Assembly: GCA_035048485.1 (NCBI GenBank)
Contig: CM068585.1
Coordinates: 55,857,910-55,921,909, forward strand
Length of the DNA: 64,000 bases
Direction: 5' to 3'
Source of the DNA: Pteria penguin
Taxonomy: Eukaryota > Mollusca > Bivalvia > Pterioida > Pteriidae
Of this stretch, positions 37,345-49,290 are shown in pieces (position 1 is the first letter of the stretch; every line of letters starts with the position of its first letter). The notes below the pieces were generated by a model. It saw only the letters and a program-made list of their open reading frames with translations. It was not told the DNA's origin and searched no databases. Both the position numbers and the translations under genes were made by a program.

Positions 37345-39330
37345 ACGTAACACACATAAAACCTGGAACGACATATGCGGAATGCGAAACATGGCACGTT
37401 GGCACAAATATGGCACAGGTCATGCTTGGCGACCTCGATTCAGAAAAAAACACCTATCACAGGATGAGGTGTTAAGATTGTTGAGATCAGACAATTTCAC
37501 AAATGAGCTATCATTCAATCAAAGTCAAATGTCTAATTTATTTGTTTAAACCAGCCTCTTCGGCAGAAAAGGATAACTGGAAGGCCGATTGCCATCGGTA
37601 CTTTAAACTTTCTCTTCCATTGACTTTTCTGATGACTTTCTCTTTTAATGCTATTCCTTTTCGTTGGTGTTTCTTCTCTTCTTTTCGTTACTTTGTTTTA
37701 TTTTGTTGTTTTTAGTTGGTCAAATGGAAGATAAAACAACTTCCCCGCAAGGACGCGGTATTACGGAAAGCATATTTTTATGCCAAATTAGAGGACCTAA
37801 ATCCCACCAAGGACTTCAGGAAGGAAGCATATTTCCCCATATCCAAACCAAAAACTGCCCTTCCAAGGGCCACCTGAAAATTTCTATAAACAGAAGATTT
37901 TGAGGGGTTTTTTTTCGCACAGGAGGTGGAAAATCATGTTCCGCACAAGTCTACACACAGCTGACTACGGAACAGCTGGAACATCCAGTAAACGAGGCCA
38001 CAGATCGCCTGCGGAATGTTAAGCAAATAGCTAACATAAAGGCTGCCAAAGGCGCGGAACACAGCATTTCCGGAGATGCTATTATAAATTTGCATGAGGT
38101 GACATATGAGAATAACGGATTTATATGGCACATCACGACATATCCTGACCTCATTGTCATTTGTGGGCTTAAAGAGATGCTGGACTTGTTGAGAGAAACT
38201 CTCATAGAATAGAGTCGACACCTTGCTGTCCTATAACACCACTTTCTGTCTAGGCGAGTTTTACTTAAGCCCGCTTCTGATCGCGTTTCCGTGTTGAAAT
38301 AAAATCCAACAGTTCCTGTGCTCTTCTTATTCCATGAACGGAAACAACAACAAGTCCACGAACTGCTGTTTGCTACATTCATTACAATGGTAAAACGAAC
38401 AGCAGATTTACCAGTTGTAGTTGACATGGAACAAGGAATAATTGGGGCGATAAAAGAAGAAAACAAGTGTTACACTTGCCGGATATTGGTGACATTTGCG
38501 CGGGGACATGCAAAGAAGACTGATTGCGGAAGGCATTCCTTTAAAAACAAGGAATGACATTATTGACAATCTGTATGACCTTCTATGATCAAATTAGGCA
38601 GATCAGTACGCATCAAAAGACAGAGATATTAACAGAGATCGGTCTCCAATGTCCTATAAAATACACGGAACAGGAGTCGGAAAACGTAAACCAGGAGCTG
38701 GAGCACACGGAACAGGCAGAGCGACAAGGGAATGTGTCTTTGTCGGGACGAAACAGCTTCATGTGCGATGTTAAACACAGTAAGGGAGTATTGATTCCAA
38801 CTGACGGAACGACATAAAAGAAAATTTTAATGTTTCAGATCGTCGGTCTATAATTAATCCGTGCGGCTAGTTGAATGGAACACTCATTGACGCCGCTACG
38901 GATGTCATTTACAACCAGTTTGCGGCTTTACACGGCCTAGAATCTTGTGTCCTAGCAGTTCGATGTGATTTTAAACGCCTTTCGGACCCTTCATTCAAAT
39001 CATTAACAGATCGCCCCGACAAAGAGGGACCCATTGGTTAACTGTCACCAACTACGGCTGTGAGGAAGGGCTAAATGTTTGTGATATATCGTTTGACAAT
39101 GCTCCAGACCTTGAGACACATGTACCCAGCACTCTCCCTTACATAAAAGGAGATCACCTCGTGCTCAACACGCTTGATGTATTCCCCCAAAACAACTCAT
39201 ACGAATGTGGGCTATACGCAATAGCTAACATGGTATCACTGGCCTTTGGCAAAGATCCAACAGCTCAAGGACCCAAACCTAGAAAGCTGAGATCGCGTCT
39301 GTTTTCTAGTCTTGAGAGAAAATAGTTTAA
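37345..39330 (+). pseudogene. DDE (MULE/KDZ-like) transposase with C-terminal Ulp1-type protease, decayed
   Basis: A single-direction series of homologous blocks in changing frames. Near 37380: WNDICGMRNMARWHKYG. Near 37780: RKAYFYAKLEDLNPTKDFRK. Near 37910: GGGKSCSAQVYTQL. Near 38010: LRNVKQIANIKA. 38090-38200: LHEVTYENNGFIWHITTYPD and LIVICGL. 38226: LSYNTTFCLGEFYLSPLL, with Asn where the first catalytic Asp (SYDTTF) is expected. 38340-38450: FHERKQQQVHE and VVVDMEQGIIGAIK, the second Asp. 38860-38940: WLNGTLIDAATDV. 39030-39260: HWLTVTN...ECGLYAIANMVSLAFG, the His and Cys of a C48 (Ulp1/SENP-like) cysteine protease. Transposase plus Ulp1 is known from KDZ and some MULE elements. Frame breaks and the lost Asp make it inactive. 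Confidence 0.7.
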
Positions 39331-40311
39331 CCACCCTGGCAACGCGTAAAGTGAAGAAATTATTGAAGAAAACTCACAGAATCCCCGTGTATTGTTAATG
39401 TCGCTTTCCAGACACTCACACATTACATGATATCTGCGATGGATATAATGGCAATTTCCATCTCAAGCTGTATCGGTGGGTCAAAGGACGTGCTAGAAAG
39501 CATTAATCAAGTTTACTGTCCAGAGTGCAAAAGAAATTAATTGCAATAAAATTGGATATACGATCACATTTATTTATATATTATTCAATATACGCAGATT
39601 CACTCAAACGCCATGAGTATAATTATTTTTAGGAAGTATCATATGAAAGAGAAAGCGGAAGACATCTGACCAAGCTGAATGGCACAAATCATCAAGAACA
39701 TACACATAAAAAGTATAACATATCTATGCATCATTTCTTTTAAAAAGCTAAATTTATTTTGTCATGGATTCATTCTGAAGGGATACATATAAGATAAAAT
39801 AAATATTAATAAGTAAGAAAAGGTGGGAATTGGATATTGCATTGGAATACGAAGTATAATACATTTGCGTGAATCTTTATCATCATAAGTAAACTTTCCA
39901 TGTTCCAATTGTTTTCTGAGTGTTTCAGGTTGAAAACACTTCTACAGAATCGTTTGTGCATGCTAAGCCTTTGTTTTTTATTTCACAAACTATGGATATG
40001 ACAACACAGAGTTACAAGGGACAATAAAACAAGACAATCTTTCAAGCATCACATTCATACATCATTCACACACGGAATAATTTAAACCACAGTTATGTAG
40101 CCATGAATTCATTAATTATTATGTAAATAGAATATTATAGATATTATAGGCATATAAACTTACACATGTATGTTAATCATCATTATAAATAATTGTATAC
40201 ACACATATACATATATACACCAACGTATACATACAGGGAGATTTATATCACGTTTCCTTTAATCAGGAATATACATACATATATATAATGGTCTGGTCCA
40301 TCAAGCTTTAA
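39331..40311. other. No gene seen; may include LINE 3' end
   Basis: AT-rich. The right edge (about 40200-40311) is probably the 3' non-coding end of the minus-strand LINE beginning at 40312. Confidence 0.5.
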
Positions 40312-41092
40312 TTAATGAAGTAATTTCCTAAAATTCTCCCATTTAGTGTAGAAAGCATCAGTTTTGTTGTTCTTAATATGGATATATTTGTCAATAGCAA
40401 TATAGATTTTTATATATGTTTTGGCACCTATAAGAGTAGGAATGCATTTCTTCAATTTTTGTTGATATATGTATTTCTTAACTAAACAGATTAGAAAATT
40501 AATGAACTTTTCTAACTAAACAGATTAGAAAATTAATGAACTTTTGTTCATGTTTTTACCAAATATTATGTCAATATTATTCACATCAATATCAGGATTC
40601 AGGTCATTTTTTATCCACATGATATGATTTAGCCACAGTTCAGATATTATATTACATGACCAAAAAATATGTATAATTGTTTCAGGGTTTCAGTACTAAA
40701 GGTACAGAGATTGGAATCTATCAAGTTTATCTTAAACAGAAGGGAGTTGTTACCTATAATTCTATGAATTATTCTATATTGAAACCATTAAGTGCTGTGT
40801 TACTACCTAATACTCTAATTAAGCCATTTCGCTCATGCCACCATTTCTTTCCAGGATAAAAACTCTATTTGCCATTTTTATTCATTTTTTGGTGGATTAT
40901 AAATATCCTCAATAAAGGTATCATAAATATATCTGACACCTTTTAAATTTTTCATTAATATTTCAATAAATTTTGGTCTGAAAGGAATGTTTGTACTGTT
41001 AAATTCTATATTTGTTTCTCTAATTATCTTTTTGATACATTGTACAATTCCATAGTATACAGTAAAGGCAGGGAATAATAAATATAGAACAT
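40312..41092 (-). pseudogene. Tx1/L1-like LINE ORF2, C-terminal fragment
   Basis: Reading leftward from 41092: YYGIVQCIKKIIRETNIEF and FRPKFIEILMKNLKGVRYIY. In other frames follow PGKKWWHERNGLIRVLGSNT, PETIIHIF, CNIISELWLNHIMWIKNDL (about 40660-40600), and KNNKTDAFYTKWENFRKLL before a stop at 40312-40314. These are C-terminal blocks of Tx1-like LINE proteins, including the Cys/His terminal motif region. Frame breaks include a 34-bp duplication at 40479-40546. It is 5'-truncated where it meets the 349-bp repeat unit. Confidence 0.7.
40479..40546. repeat. 34-bp direct tandem duplication inside the LINE fragment
   Basis: TAACTAAACAGATTAGAAAA begins two successive 34-bp units (ACTAAACAGA at 40481, again at 40515). 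The length is not a multiple of three, so it shifts the LINE frame. Confidence 0.85.
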
Positions 41093-41094
41093 AT

Positions 41095-41255
41095 ATACCT
41101 TTTAATTTTGTGCACCATATGCGCATTTCGACAAGTTATGTCTCTGCAGTGATGCTCGTAGCCGAATGATTGGAATTCTCAAAATATATAAAAATATGAA
41201 GAGCAGTGTTGCAGCTGAAATGACCGAAAAGTGAACCAAAGAATCTATCTAAACT
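41095..41255 (-). repeat. Inverted single copy of the 349-bp repeat unit (part)
   Basis: The minus strand reads TTCTTTGGTTCACTTTTCGG, then AATCATTCGGC and GTCGAAATGCGCATATGGTG, matching the units at 5143-5905 at about 90 percent or better by eye. It passes directly into the LINE reading frame at its left edge. Confidence 0.75.
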
Positions 41256-41575
41256 TGTTACAAAAGTCTTCATAGCTTAAAATATTGCTATTGTCATCAA
41301 GCAAACCATAAACATAAACAATACCTTTGTTGTATCATTTCTTATAATGAAGTGTATTTCCATCTATTTGTCATTATACCTTATGGATTGAAAAAATATA
41401 TTGTCATGTCTATTTGTAATATTTCTGAAATGATAGAAAGATAGAAATACATCTTTCGAAAACGGGTTTGTCTATTGATTTGCTATTTTTTAAAAGTAAC
41501 ATCCATCAAAGGATAATTGATATTTGAAATTGTTTGGCAGAGTATCAATTAACAAGTTGTACCAAGAAGTCTTAG
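41256..41575. other. No gene seen; possible 5' region of the Naiad element
   Basis: AT-rich, no recognisable motif. Frames with several stops lead into the Naiad reading frame from about 41500. Confidence 0.4.
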
Positions 41576-44500
41576 TTGAATTTGTGGTAATTCTACGCAT
41601 CCATGTAACTTTCAGGCTTTCAATAAAAGACCTAATATAGTCCTTTATATAAATCTGGATAATGTTAATAAGAAGACCATAGTGGCTGAGGCATCGCCCA
41701 CTATAAAAAGGCCTCAAACTGCAATGTGCAAGGACACGTGCATAGCAGTTAACTTAGGTGACCCCAATATTATCTTAAATGACGTTAGAAATCAAACATT
41801 TGTGGTAAGCACTAATAATGAACTCTGGTATCAACATGCGGATAGCTTCATAAACATCAAGCCCTGTAAGGTTAAACTAGTTGGCGTAATTAAAGATTAC
41901 CAATTCTCCCCTTCTGATTGTGAAATATCTAAATGAGGGACCAAAAATTGCAAAACTTGCAACATCTTAATTACAGACAATTCTTTTACGAGTAATTTAA
42001 CTAAACATACCTTTCATACGCATAGTTTTGACCATTTGAATTGTAAGAGTTCAAATATTGTATACGGTATTGAGTGTTCACTCTGTGGGTTAATATATGT
42101 TGGAGAGACAAAGGGACAACTCTGTACAAGAGTATCAGGTCACAGTTCCAAAATAAATTGTGGCGGAAACCAAGTACTCTATCGCCACTTCAACCAGCCT
42201 GACCACTCTATACTCGCAATGAAAATTAGAATTACAGAAAAAATATATCACCCCACAAACAATGCCAATTTGAGCACTCCTTTTCGTCGGAAAAGAGAAG
42301 AATACTGGATAAGACGTCTCGGCACTGCTTCGCCCTATGGATGCAATGACAATTTTAGTAGTATTGGTAACCTCACTAGTCCTGCGTGTCAATCAGTTAA
42401 CGTACTCGGTTTATTCAACAAAAGCCAGAGGAGGCATCGAAGTCACGGTACACGCAAATACAACAAACCCGAAATACATAATATTTCCTTTGATGCTCTT
42501 TTGCCATTTATAAATAAACCTTTGGGCCTTCATCACATTCGTACAAAACTTTATTGTATTTCACTGAGAAATTACACGAGTTGTACGTATCGTCCAGACA
42601 CCGTATATTTACTGATATAAGCTTTGCAGAGTATAGACTAAATGGCATTATTATGGACATATCGACCGCTAGACTTTTTCGTCCCGTCAAGTCAGATATT
42701 TCTATGGAAAAATCTAATCGCCCTTTCATCAAAATTAAATTTGCAAATAAAGGCATTGATTATTTAAATTTTGGCAAAATTTTAAACCATAAGTCTGTTT
42801 TAGAGATAATACCTCCATATTTCAAAAACAAAGATCCGCCATGTATTTCCTATAGCTACACGCCATCAGTTGCATCCAAAACTTTTAATTACAAAGGGTT
42901 TCTACAGTGTCTTGATCTTAGCAACTCTGCATGCCATCCTCAACCGTGTGCATGTTCCTCGTCTAATTTTGTATATTCTCCTTGTGACCATGCCATTACT
43001 GGTGATCTTGATATTGTTAAAAACACTAAATTAAGAGAACTTTTACTTAAAGGTCCAAAATACAGAGAACCCAGATCATTCACATGGAGCCAAAATTTTG
43101 AGAATATTATGAACTGCTGCGAGGAATATGCCACACGATGGGCAAAAAGAGAGGAAGTACAGATCGACACTATTTCGGAATGGATAAAATCTATTGCAGT
43201 ATGCTAAGATCAAAAATTAAAAAAATTACAATGTTCTGTAAACACCAGATTCGAATCTATTTTTAAAGATCCTGATGTTGTCAGAGAACTTACCTTCCTC
43301 CAAGAACATTATATCATTACACCAGCAGATAAAGCATCCAATAATTATACATTTACTTGTAAGAAATATTACTTTGACAGCCTAGTGAAAGAATTAGGAT
43401 TAAATTCAGCTCCAGGAGATCCTACTTATACTCTCACGAACTTTTCGGTTTCGGAAGTACTCGAGAATCATAAATCTGTCCTCAATACGTTTGGTATTGA
43501 CTCAAATAAATTAAATTTAGAACTTCCATATTTGTACTGCATTCCAAAAATCCTTACAAACAACGCTTTATCGCTGGTTCCTCGAAGTGTTCCACAAAAT
43601 CTGTATCGATGCTACTCACAAAAATATTATCAGAAATTAAATCTGGCCTTCATAGATATTGCGAAACAGTATATTCCAGAAGTGGAATTAATCAAATGTG
43701 GATCCTTAAAAATTCAAAAGATTTGTTAGAAAATCTAAAATCAAAAAGTTTTACTAAAATTCACTCTATCAAGTCTTTTGACTTTTCAACTCTTTACACA
43801 ACGATCCCTCATCAGAAATTAAAAGACAGATTAGCGGAAATTATTCAAAATGTATTTACTGGTAAAAACGGAAGCCGCAAATTCAAATATATAGTAATAG
43901 GCCACGATCAAACTTACTTTGTTAGGGAAAATTCTGATTCCAAAAATAAATACACTGAAACAGCTGTCATCCAGATGTTGAACTTTCTTATCGACAACAT
44001 TTTTGTGGTGTTTGGAGGTAAGGTTTTTCAACAAATTGTCGGCATTCCAATGGGCACTAACTGTGCTCCGCTTCTGGCTGATATATTCCTTTACTCATAC
44101 GAAGCTGAATTCATTCAGTCTTTGCTTTCGCAAGGAAAAAAAAAAAAAAACAATTGGTTCTTGGCTTCAATTTTGCTTACAGAGATATAGATGACTTGCT
44201 TTCAATTAATAATCCTTCATTCGCGGATTACCTTAGCATCATCTATCCAAGTGAACTTGAGGTCAAAGAAACCACAGAAAGTAGTAATTCTACTTCGTAT
44301 TTACATATTATGTTGTCTTTCGACATTAATGGTCAATTGAACACCTCACTCTATTTCGCTATCACAAACTTTCCTTTCATGAGTAGCAACATTCCATCAT
44401 CGCCCGCATACGGCGTATTCATATCTCAGTTAATACGTTATTCCAGAGCATGTTCAAATTACAATGACTTTGTTCTGAGGGCTAGGCGACTTTCAGTTAA

Positions 44501-44708
44501 GCTGCTCAACCAGGGTTATATATGTTCTAGACTAGCAACGTCACTGAGGAAATTCTATGGTCGTTACGAGACTCTTATTACTCCATATGATATCTCGTTA
44601 TCCAGCCATTTAAATGATATTCTGGACTGGGACCGATTCCGATCATTTTACACAGATCTGACACCTTCTATACTAGAAGGTTACCTACTTCGACTTCTCC
44701 ATATATAA
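41576..44708 (+). pseudogene. Naiad-type Penelope-like retroelement: N-terminal GIY-YIG nuclease, CxC linker, C-terminal RT
   Basis: Segments in order. 41576-42617: nuclease part with NCKTC, the GIY-YIG core (IVYGIECSLCGLIYVGETKG, 42056-42117), RVSGHS, YRHFNQPDH and the EYW glutamate helix. 42554-43204: linker with PQPCACSSS, the CxC motif described for Naiads. 43208-43600: PADKAS block and IPKI. 43609-44140: DFSTLYTTIPH (RT motif A) and GIPMGTNCAPLLADIFLYSY. 44154-44708: box DIDDLL, SSNIPSSPAYGVFISQLIRY, and the C-terminus. This permuted order separates Naiads from canonical Penelope elements, where the nuclease is C-terminal. Lesions: TGA 41934, shift about 42570, TAA 43205, shift about 43580, A12 run 44138-44149 (shift), and catalytic Tyr replaced by Asp at the YxDD box. 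It is nearly full length but dead. Confidence 0.85.
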
Positions 44709-44960
44709 ATACATATGGAATTTAAACGATCTGACTCTTTCTACTGGGTATATGTGACGGGTGTTGCTAGCAAGCAGGAATTGCTCACTCTCCCCGGGCA
44801 CCTAATCTCACTCCATCACAGGGGTTCACATATATTCAAGTAGACATATTTTTTTATTTTCCATTTGTTTTTCATTTTCACTGATTTTGTATGTCCTCTG
44901 GTTTTATGATTTTTGGACTTGTGCTTTGGATTTATCCATCATCTTTACATTAATCATACA
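44709..44960 (+). mobile_element. 3' non-coding end of the Naiad element
   Basis: It contains GACGGGTGTTGCTAGCAAGC and CTCACTCTCCCCGGGCACCT (44755-44805), then CTTGTGCTTTGGATTT. It is matched closely by 49400-49630, which carries the same tail after a shorter coding fragment. Confidence 0.75.
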
Positions 44961-45518
44961 TAATCCACCTTTTGAGTAGTCTTGGATAAGAGTTTTCTAG
45001 CTATTTTATCATTTTTATTATTCTAAATAAATCTATAGAATATATTTTCTATGTCTCCTATTTGATGTTTATTCGGAATTGGTAAACTAATGAATAAATG
45101 GCTTAGTTTGGGTAACAGTATAGATTTAACTACTGTTTTATACCGACTGTACGTATAAGTCGTCTGCGCAGCACAGTTAAGGCCGATTTCTCCTTTTTTC
45201 CTAATAAGATTGAATATTATTTTTCCTGTCCCATATTATCTTATTTTAGCTATTATCTTTACATGACTTATTATTTTTTAATTGAACACATGTTCCGAAT
45301 TGCGTTCCATACATATTTGTAATTGTCACGTGACTTCATAGCATCATAAATCTAAAAATAGCACAACGTCGAAGCACCGTAAATTTGTCAAAAGACCCCC
45401 TCTTACCCTATTACTAATACGAAACTAACATGAAATTCATATCATTTTGTTCGTTGTATCTCTTTCTTTAGTAAAATTGCTGCGGGATCATGTGAATTCC
45501 ATTTATAACTGTATAATG
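44961..45518. other. No gene seen
   Basis: AT-rich. Bounded on the right by the target duplication of a SINE. Confidence 0.55.
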
Positions 45519-45533
45519 AAAAAAAAAAATAAC

Positions 45534-45676
45534 GTTGGTTGGTTGGTTGATTGGTGTTTTACGTCGCTTTCAACACTATTTCAGTTATATCGCGACCTGG
45601 AAGCAGGAGGTTACCAACCTCTTAAACATAGTGGCGCAACCCGGGAATCGAACCCGGATCGTCGGCGCCGCAAGCC
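45534..45676 (-). mobile_element. 5'-truncated tRNA-derived SINE with target duplication
   Basis: On the minus strand: GGATCCGGGTTCGATTCCC-like box B, then AGAGGTTGGTAACCTCCTGC and TTGAAAGCGACGTAAAACAC, ending in CCAACCAACC. The A-run plus TAACG occurs on both sides (about 45519-45533 and 45677-45691). The tRNA 5' part with box A is missing. Family of 59092-59262. Confidence 0.8.
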
Positions 45677-45691
45677 AAAAAAAAAATAACG

Positions 45692-47799
45692 AGTGTCATA
45701 CGAAAAAGCGTCATTTTTCGATTTATTTTATGTTAATGCCGAGTTATTTGCTATTATAGTAGGATCCCGCAGCATATTTCATATAGTAAATTTTATCAAC
45801 TTTTCATATATCTAAACACTTTTATCATTGTTTGTCGATGTGAGGGGTGCTTTTAATTTTTCTACAATGTTGTTAGATAAACGAGTGCTTAGATTATATT
45901 TCAAACGTTTCGGAGACGCCGGTAAAAGCAAGTAAATCCTAGATCTAAAAATAGACGAATAACTTAGTTATCCGCGAAATCTAACTTATCAAGGAGAATT
46001 AAGGAAAGAACACTATCTTGAAAAAAAGACATAATATGTAATATATAGATAAACACTTCCCAAATCCGTAAAACCTATGTACATGTGTATATAATATTAT
46101 CGTTATACAATGTATAAAAAGTTTGGGTCTCGATTATATATACTATAATAGAAAAACACCAAAATATGTCAAATAATTCATGTGAAATGGTTGTTTCTTT
46201 AATCTTTTTTTCAGTTTTAAAATAGTTACAATTGTTTTTCATCTGATAAAAAGGCCATGCTATGTTATTCACCTTTTAACGTGCACCTGTTTTCTGAATT
46301 CCCCAAGCATTCAATCGACACTGAAGATGCAGTGGCCATGACTACAATCTACGGGGTTCATTCAAAATTTGTTACTATTAATGGGTCGTCTCAAAATGTA
46401 TAAATGATTAAATGATAAAGGACTAAATTATTATAGAAATAAACTTTAACTTATACAGTTTTCTTGAAAATAAGAAATATAAAATCATAATAATGCATAC
46501 TTAAAGGCGTTGCCAAGGTTCAAGGCAACACGGGGGCTATGACGTCAATAGCATTGCATCATTTTCGCGGAAAAAATCTTGCATCTCTTCAAAAAAAGCC
46601 TTAACTATGCTGCGTGTGAATGTTTTTCTTTTCAATATCACAGCTTTCTTCTATATCAGTTTAAAAAAAGTTATTCAGAGTTGAATTACCGTCCTCCCCC
46701 TCATTCTCTCACTATGCTCAGATGTCTATATGTAATATGTATAATAATTACATGTACTTCATAAACAATATCCTAAAACATTTTTCTTATCAGAAAATGT
46801 TTGAAATATTGCATGTCTATACAATACAACAATTTCTTTATGGTGTTTCCTTTGTGTGTCCCCCCCCCTTCCAAATCCAATTAATTAGTGTTGGGTGTCC
46901 ATGTATATTTCTTTTGCCCTCTCTGTGTTTCAAATATCAGTCTACAACATCGATCTTACCCATAACATTTGAACTATAAAAGCAGAAGACGTCATATACG
47001 GCGTGTGTAATTCACCTATAAAGCCCTTTCAATAAATTACCTTGACGTCAATGACCTTGTCACCTTGACCGTGAACCATATGCTAGAATTAGGTAAAATT
47101 AACTTTGCCCACATTTTATCAAACATAAGAGACAGAGATTTCAATCTGAGAGGTGTACCCTACTAATGAAACCCTTTAAAATGACACCAAAGTCAATAAC
47201 CTTGTAACCCTGACCTTGATGTCAAAAATAACTTTTACCTCGCCCATTACTTATGAATTATAAAAGACACACGCATTGGGGATCTATAAAGGAGTTGCAA
47301 AGTTGGAATGTTTTTTCGAAAACAAAAGCCATTTTCGACAATTTTATGGCTGTAATTCCCTTTCCGAACCGAATACTGCAAAACATTAGTCATGGGAGAC
47401 TGCGTCTTCTCCTCGCCTTTGCCCCTTTTCAAAAATTTTTCTAGATCTGCCTATGGTATGTGTACTTCATTTATGAAACCCTTTCTGACGATATTAAGCT
47501 GAAATTATCTTGTGATCCTGAACGATGAGTGCGTAATTACAAATGTACTATTACCAAAAAGGTTTGCAAACATTAACATGTATTTGTTGTGCGGTTATGT
47601 GATAGTTTTCCATGCGGAACAGCATGTTTGGCCCATTTCACAGAAGAGCCAAACTACCACTGGATTTATTTACTAAGCCGCCGACAACAAACTTCTATGA
47701 GTATCAAGCACATAAAATCTGAAACATGCTTGAAAAGTGCCCATACATGTAAACGTTTTAAATACTTTTCAGAATTACGTCCCTTAGATCGCTTCTACT
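45692..47799. other. No gene seen; weak ACCTTGACC repeats at 47040-47250
   Basis: AT-rich. Near 47040-47250, GACCTTGTCACCTTGACC and AACCCTGACCTTGATGTC recur at about 130 bp, resembling the minisatellite at 57460-58570. A C-run is at 46861-46869. Frames of 60-86 residues have no motif. Confidence 0.5.
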
Positions 47800-49143
47800 A
47801 CCTTAAATTAACATCCTTTAATAAATTACAGGTGTATAAATCTTCATAGAATAGTTTTATCTCATTAAAAATATCTTTTTGATGTTTAATTACATCTCCA
47901 TTTTCTATTACGTGTTTTGTCACAGTTTTATTTATGTAATTTCTTTTTTCTAAATTACAAAAAAAAATATATATATATATTTCGTAGGTTTTTCTCTATT
48001 TTCTATCCATCTAGTTCTTGATCTTAGAATTAACCCTTCAAGTTCATGTTTCCTTATGTCTTCAAGTTCTGTCATAATTTCTATTATTTGCTCTTTAAGA
48101 TTATCATTTTTTTTAATATTAAAAGTTTCTCGCACTGATTTTATTTTATTTTCAATATTCATCTTTGCTTTATTCATCTCATTTTTCTTCCAGGAATTAT
48201 GTGAGATTGTTATTCCCCTTATGTTAATTAAAATCATTTATAAAAACAAGTCATCTTCAATGTTCAATTGTAAAATATTATTCGGAATATTTTCTATATT
48301 GTCTCTATTGATTGGTATGGGTGAATATTCTTTTTTGTTTTTGTTTCTAAAATGCAGTTTTAATCTTATCGATATATTCTTTATCCTTCAATAAAGAGTT
48401 ACTAAAACCCCAGAAACATTTTCCTTTTTTTCAAAATTAGAAATTTGTATTTCGAATTCAATTTAAGAGTGTTCAGTATGGTAACCTGGTGATATATTAA
48501 CATTCTTTATGAGAGACATATGTTTTTCGGATATCAGGAAAAATATCTAAACGTGCTTGCTTGATAGGACTTTTTCTATGACATGTATAAGCTGATTTAT
48601 TAGAATTGTAAATTCTCTTCGGATGAACTAGATTTAGCTCATGTTTCATATTTTCTACAATTGCTCTACTGTTTTGATTATTGTTTGTTACATAATTATA
48701 ACAGTCTTTATTGCAGTCTTGTACGAGATTCCAGTCACCACATATTATAATAAATTATCAAAATCTTCAATTACACTTTGTAATTTTGGAGTATCTTTGT
48801 TGGGACCATATACGTTTGCTAATGCGACAGAAAAGCTGTCATTTATCTTTACATTTATTACTAAGAAATTTCCACTTTCATCTTTCATAACTCTGCTTAT
48901 AGAGTATACAAAATTATTGTTTATTAAGTTCATTACACCTCTGGAATATGTTTTGCCTGGGGTTAACATATATTCTAAGCCCCATTGTGAATGAATGAAA
49001 CTATTATCATATTCAATTAAATGTGTATCCTGTAGGCAATAGATTGCAAATTTCTTTACTCTTAAAAATTTGAATACATCTTTAAGTTTACTAGCATCCC
49101 TTAAACCTGGACAATTTTGGGATGAATTCTTACATTTTGTCAT
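47800..49143 (-). pseudogene. Tx1/L1-like LINE ORF2, endonuclease and following domain
   Basis: From 49143 leftward: NCPGLRD, KFAIYCLQDTH, SRGVMNLINNNF, LANVYGPN, then in another frame CGDWNLVQDCNKDC (about 48720) and KQARLDIF. These are, in order, motifs of the AP-like (APE) endonuclease of L1/Tx1 LINEs, which nicks the target for reverse transcription. Further on come RSRTRWIENREKPTKY (48010-47970) and FCNLEKRNYINKTV (47950-47910), the region before the RT. Sequence is lost at about 47800, so RT is absent here. Frames change at least twice. It could once have been one element with 40312-41092, but the Naiad element lies between them. Confidence 0.8.
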
Positions 49144-49290
49144 GTTGTTTCAAAACAATATTCTAGAAAATATATTACATTGTAATATTAAGTTAGATGT
49201 ACCGCTTAGAGAAAATTCATCTAAATTCAGTAGATGATTTGACCAACTTTAATATCTATTTGAAAATTGAAATATACAATAATAGTTTTT

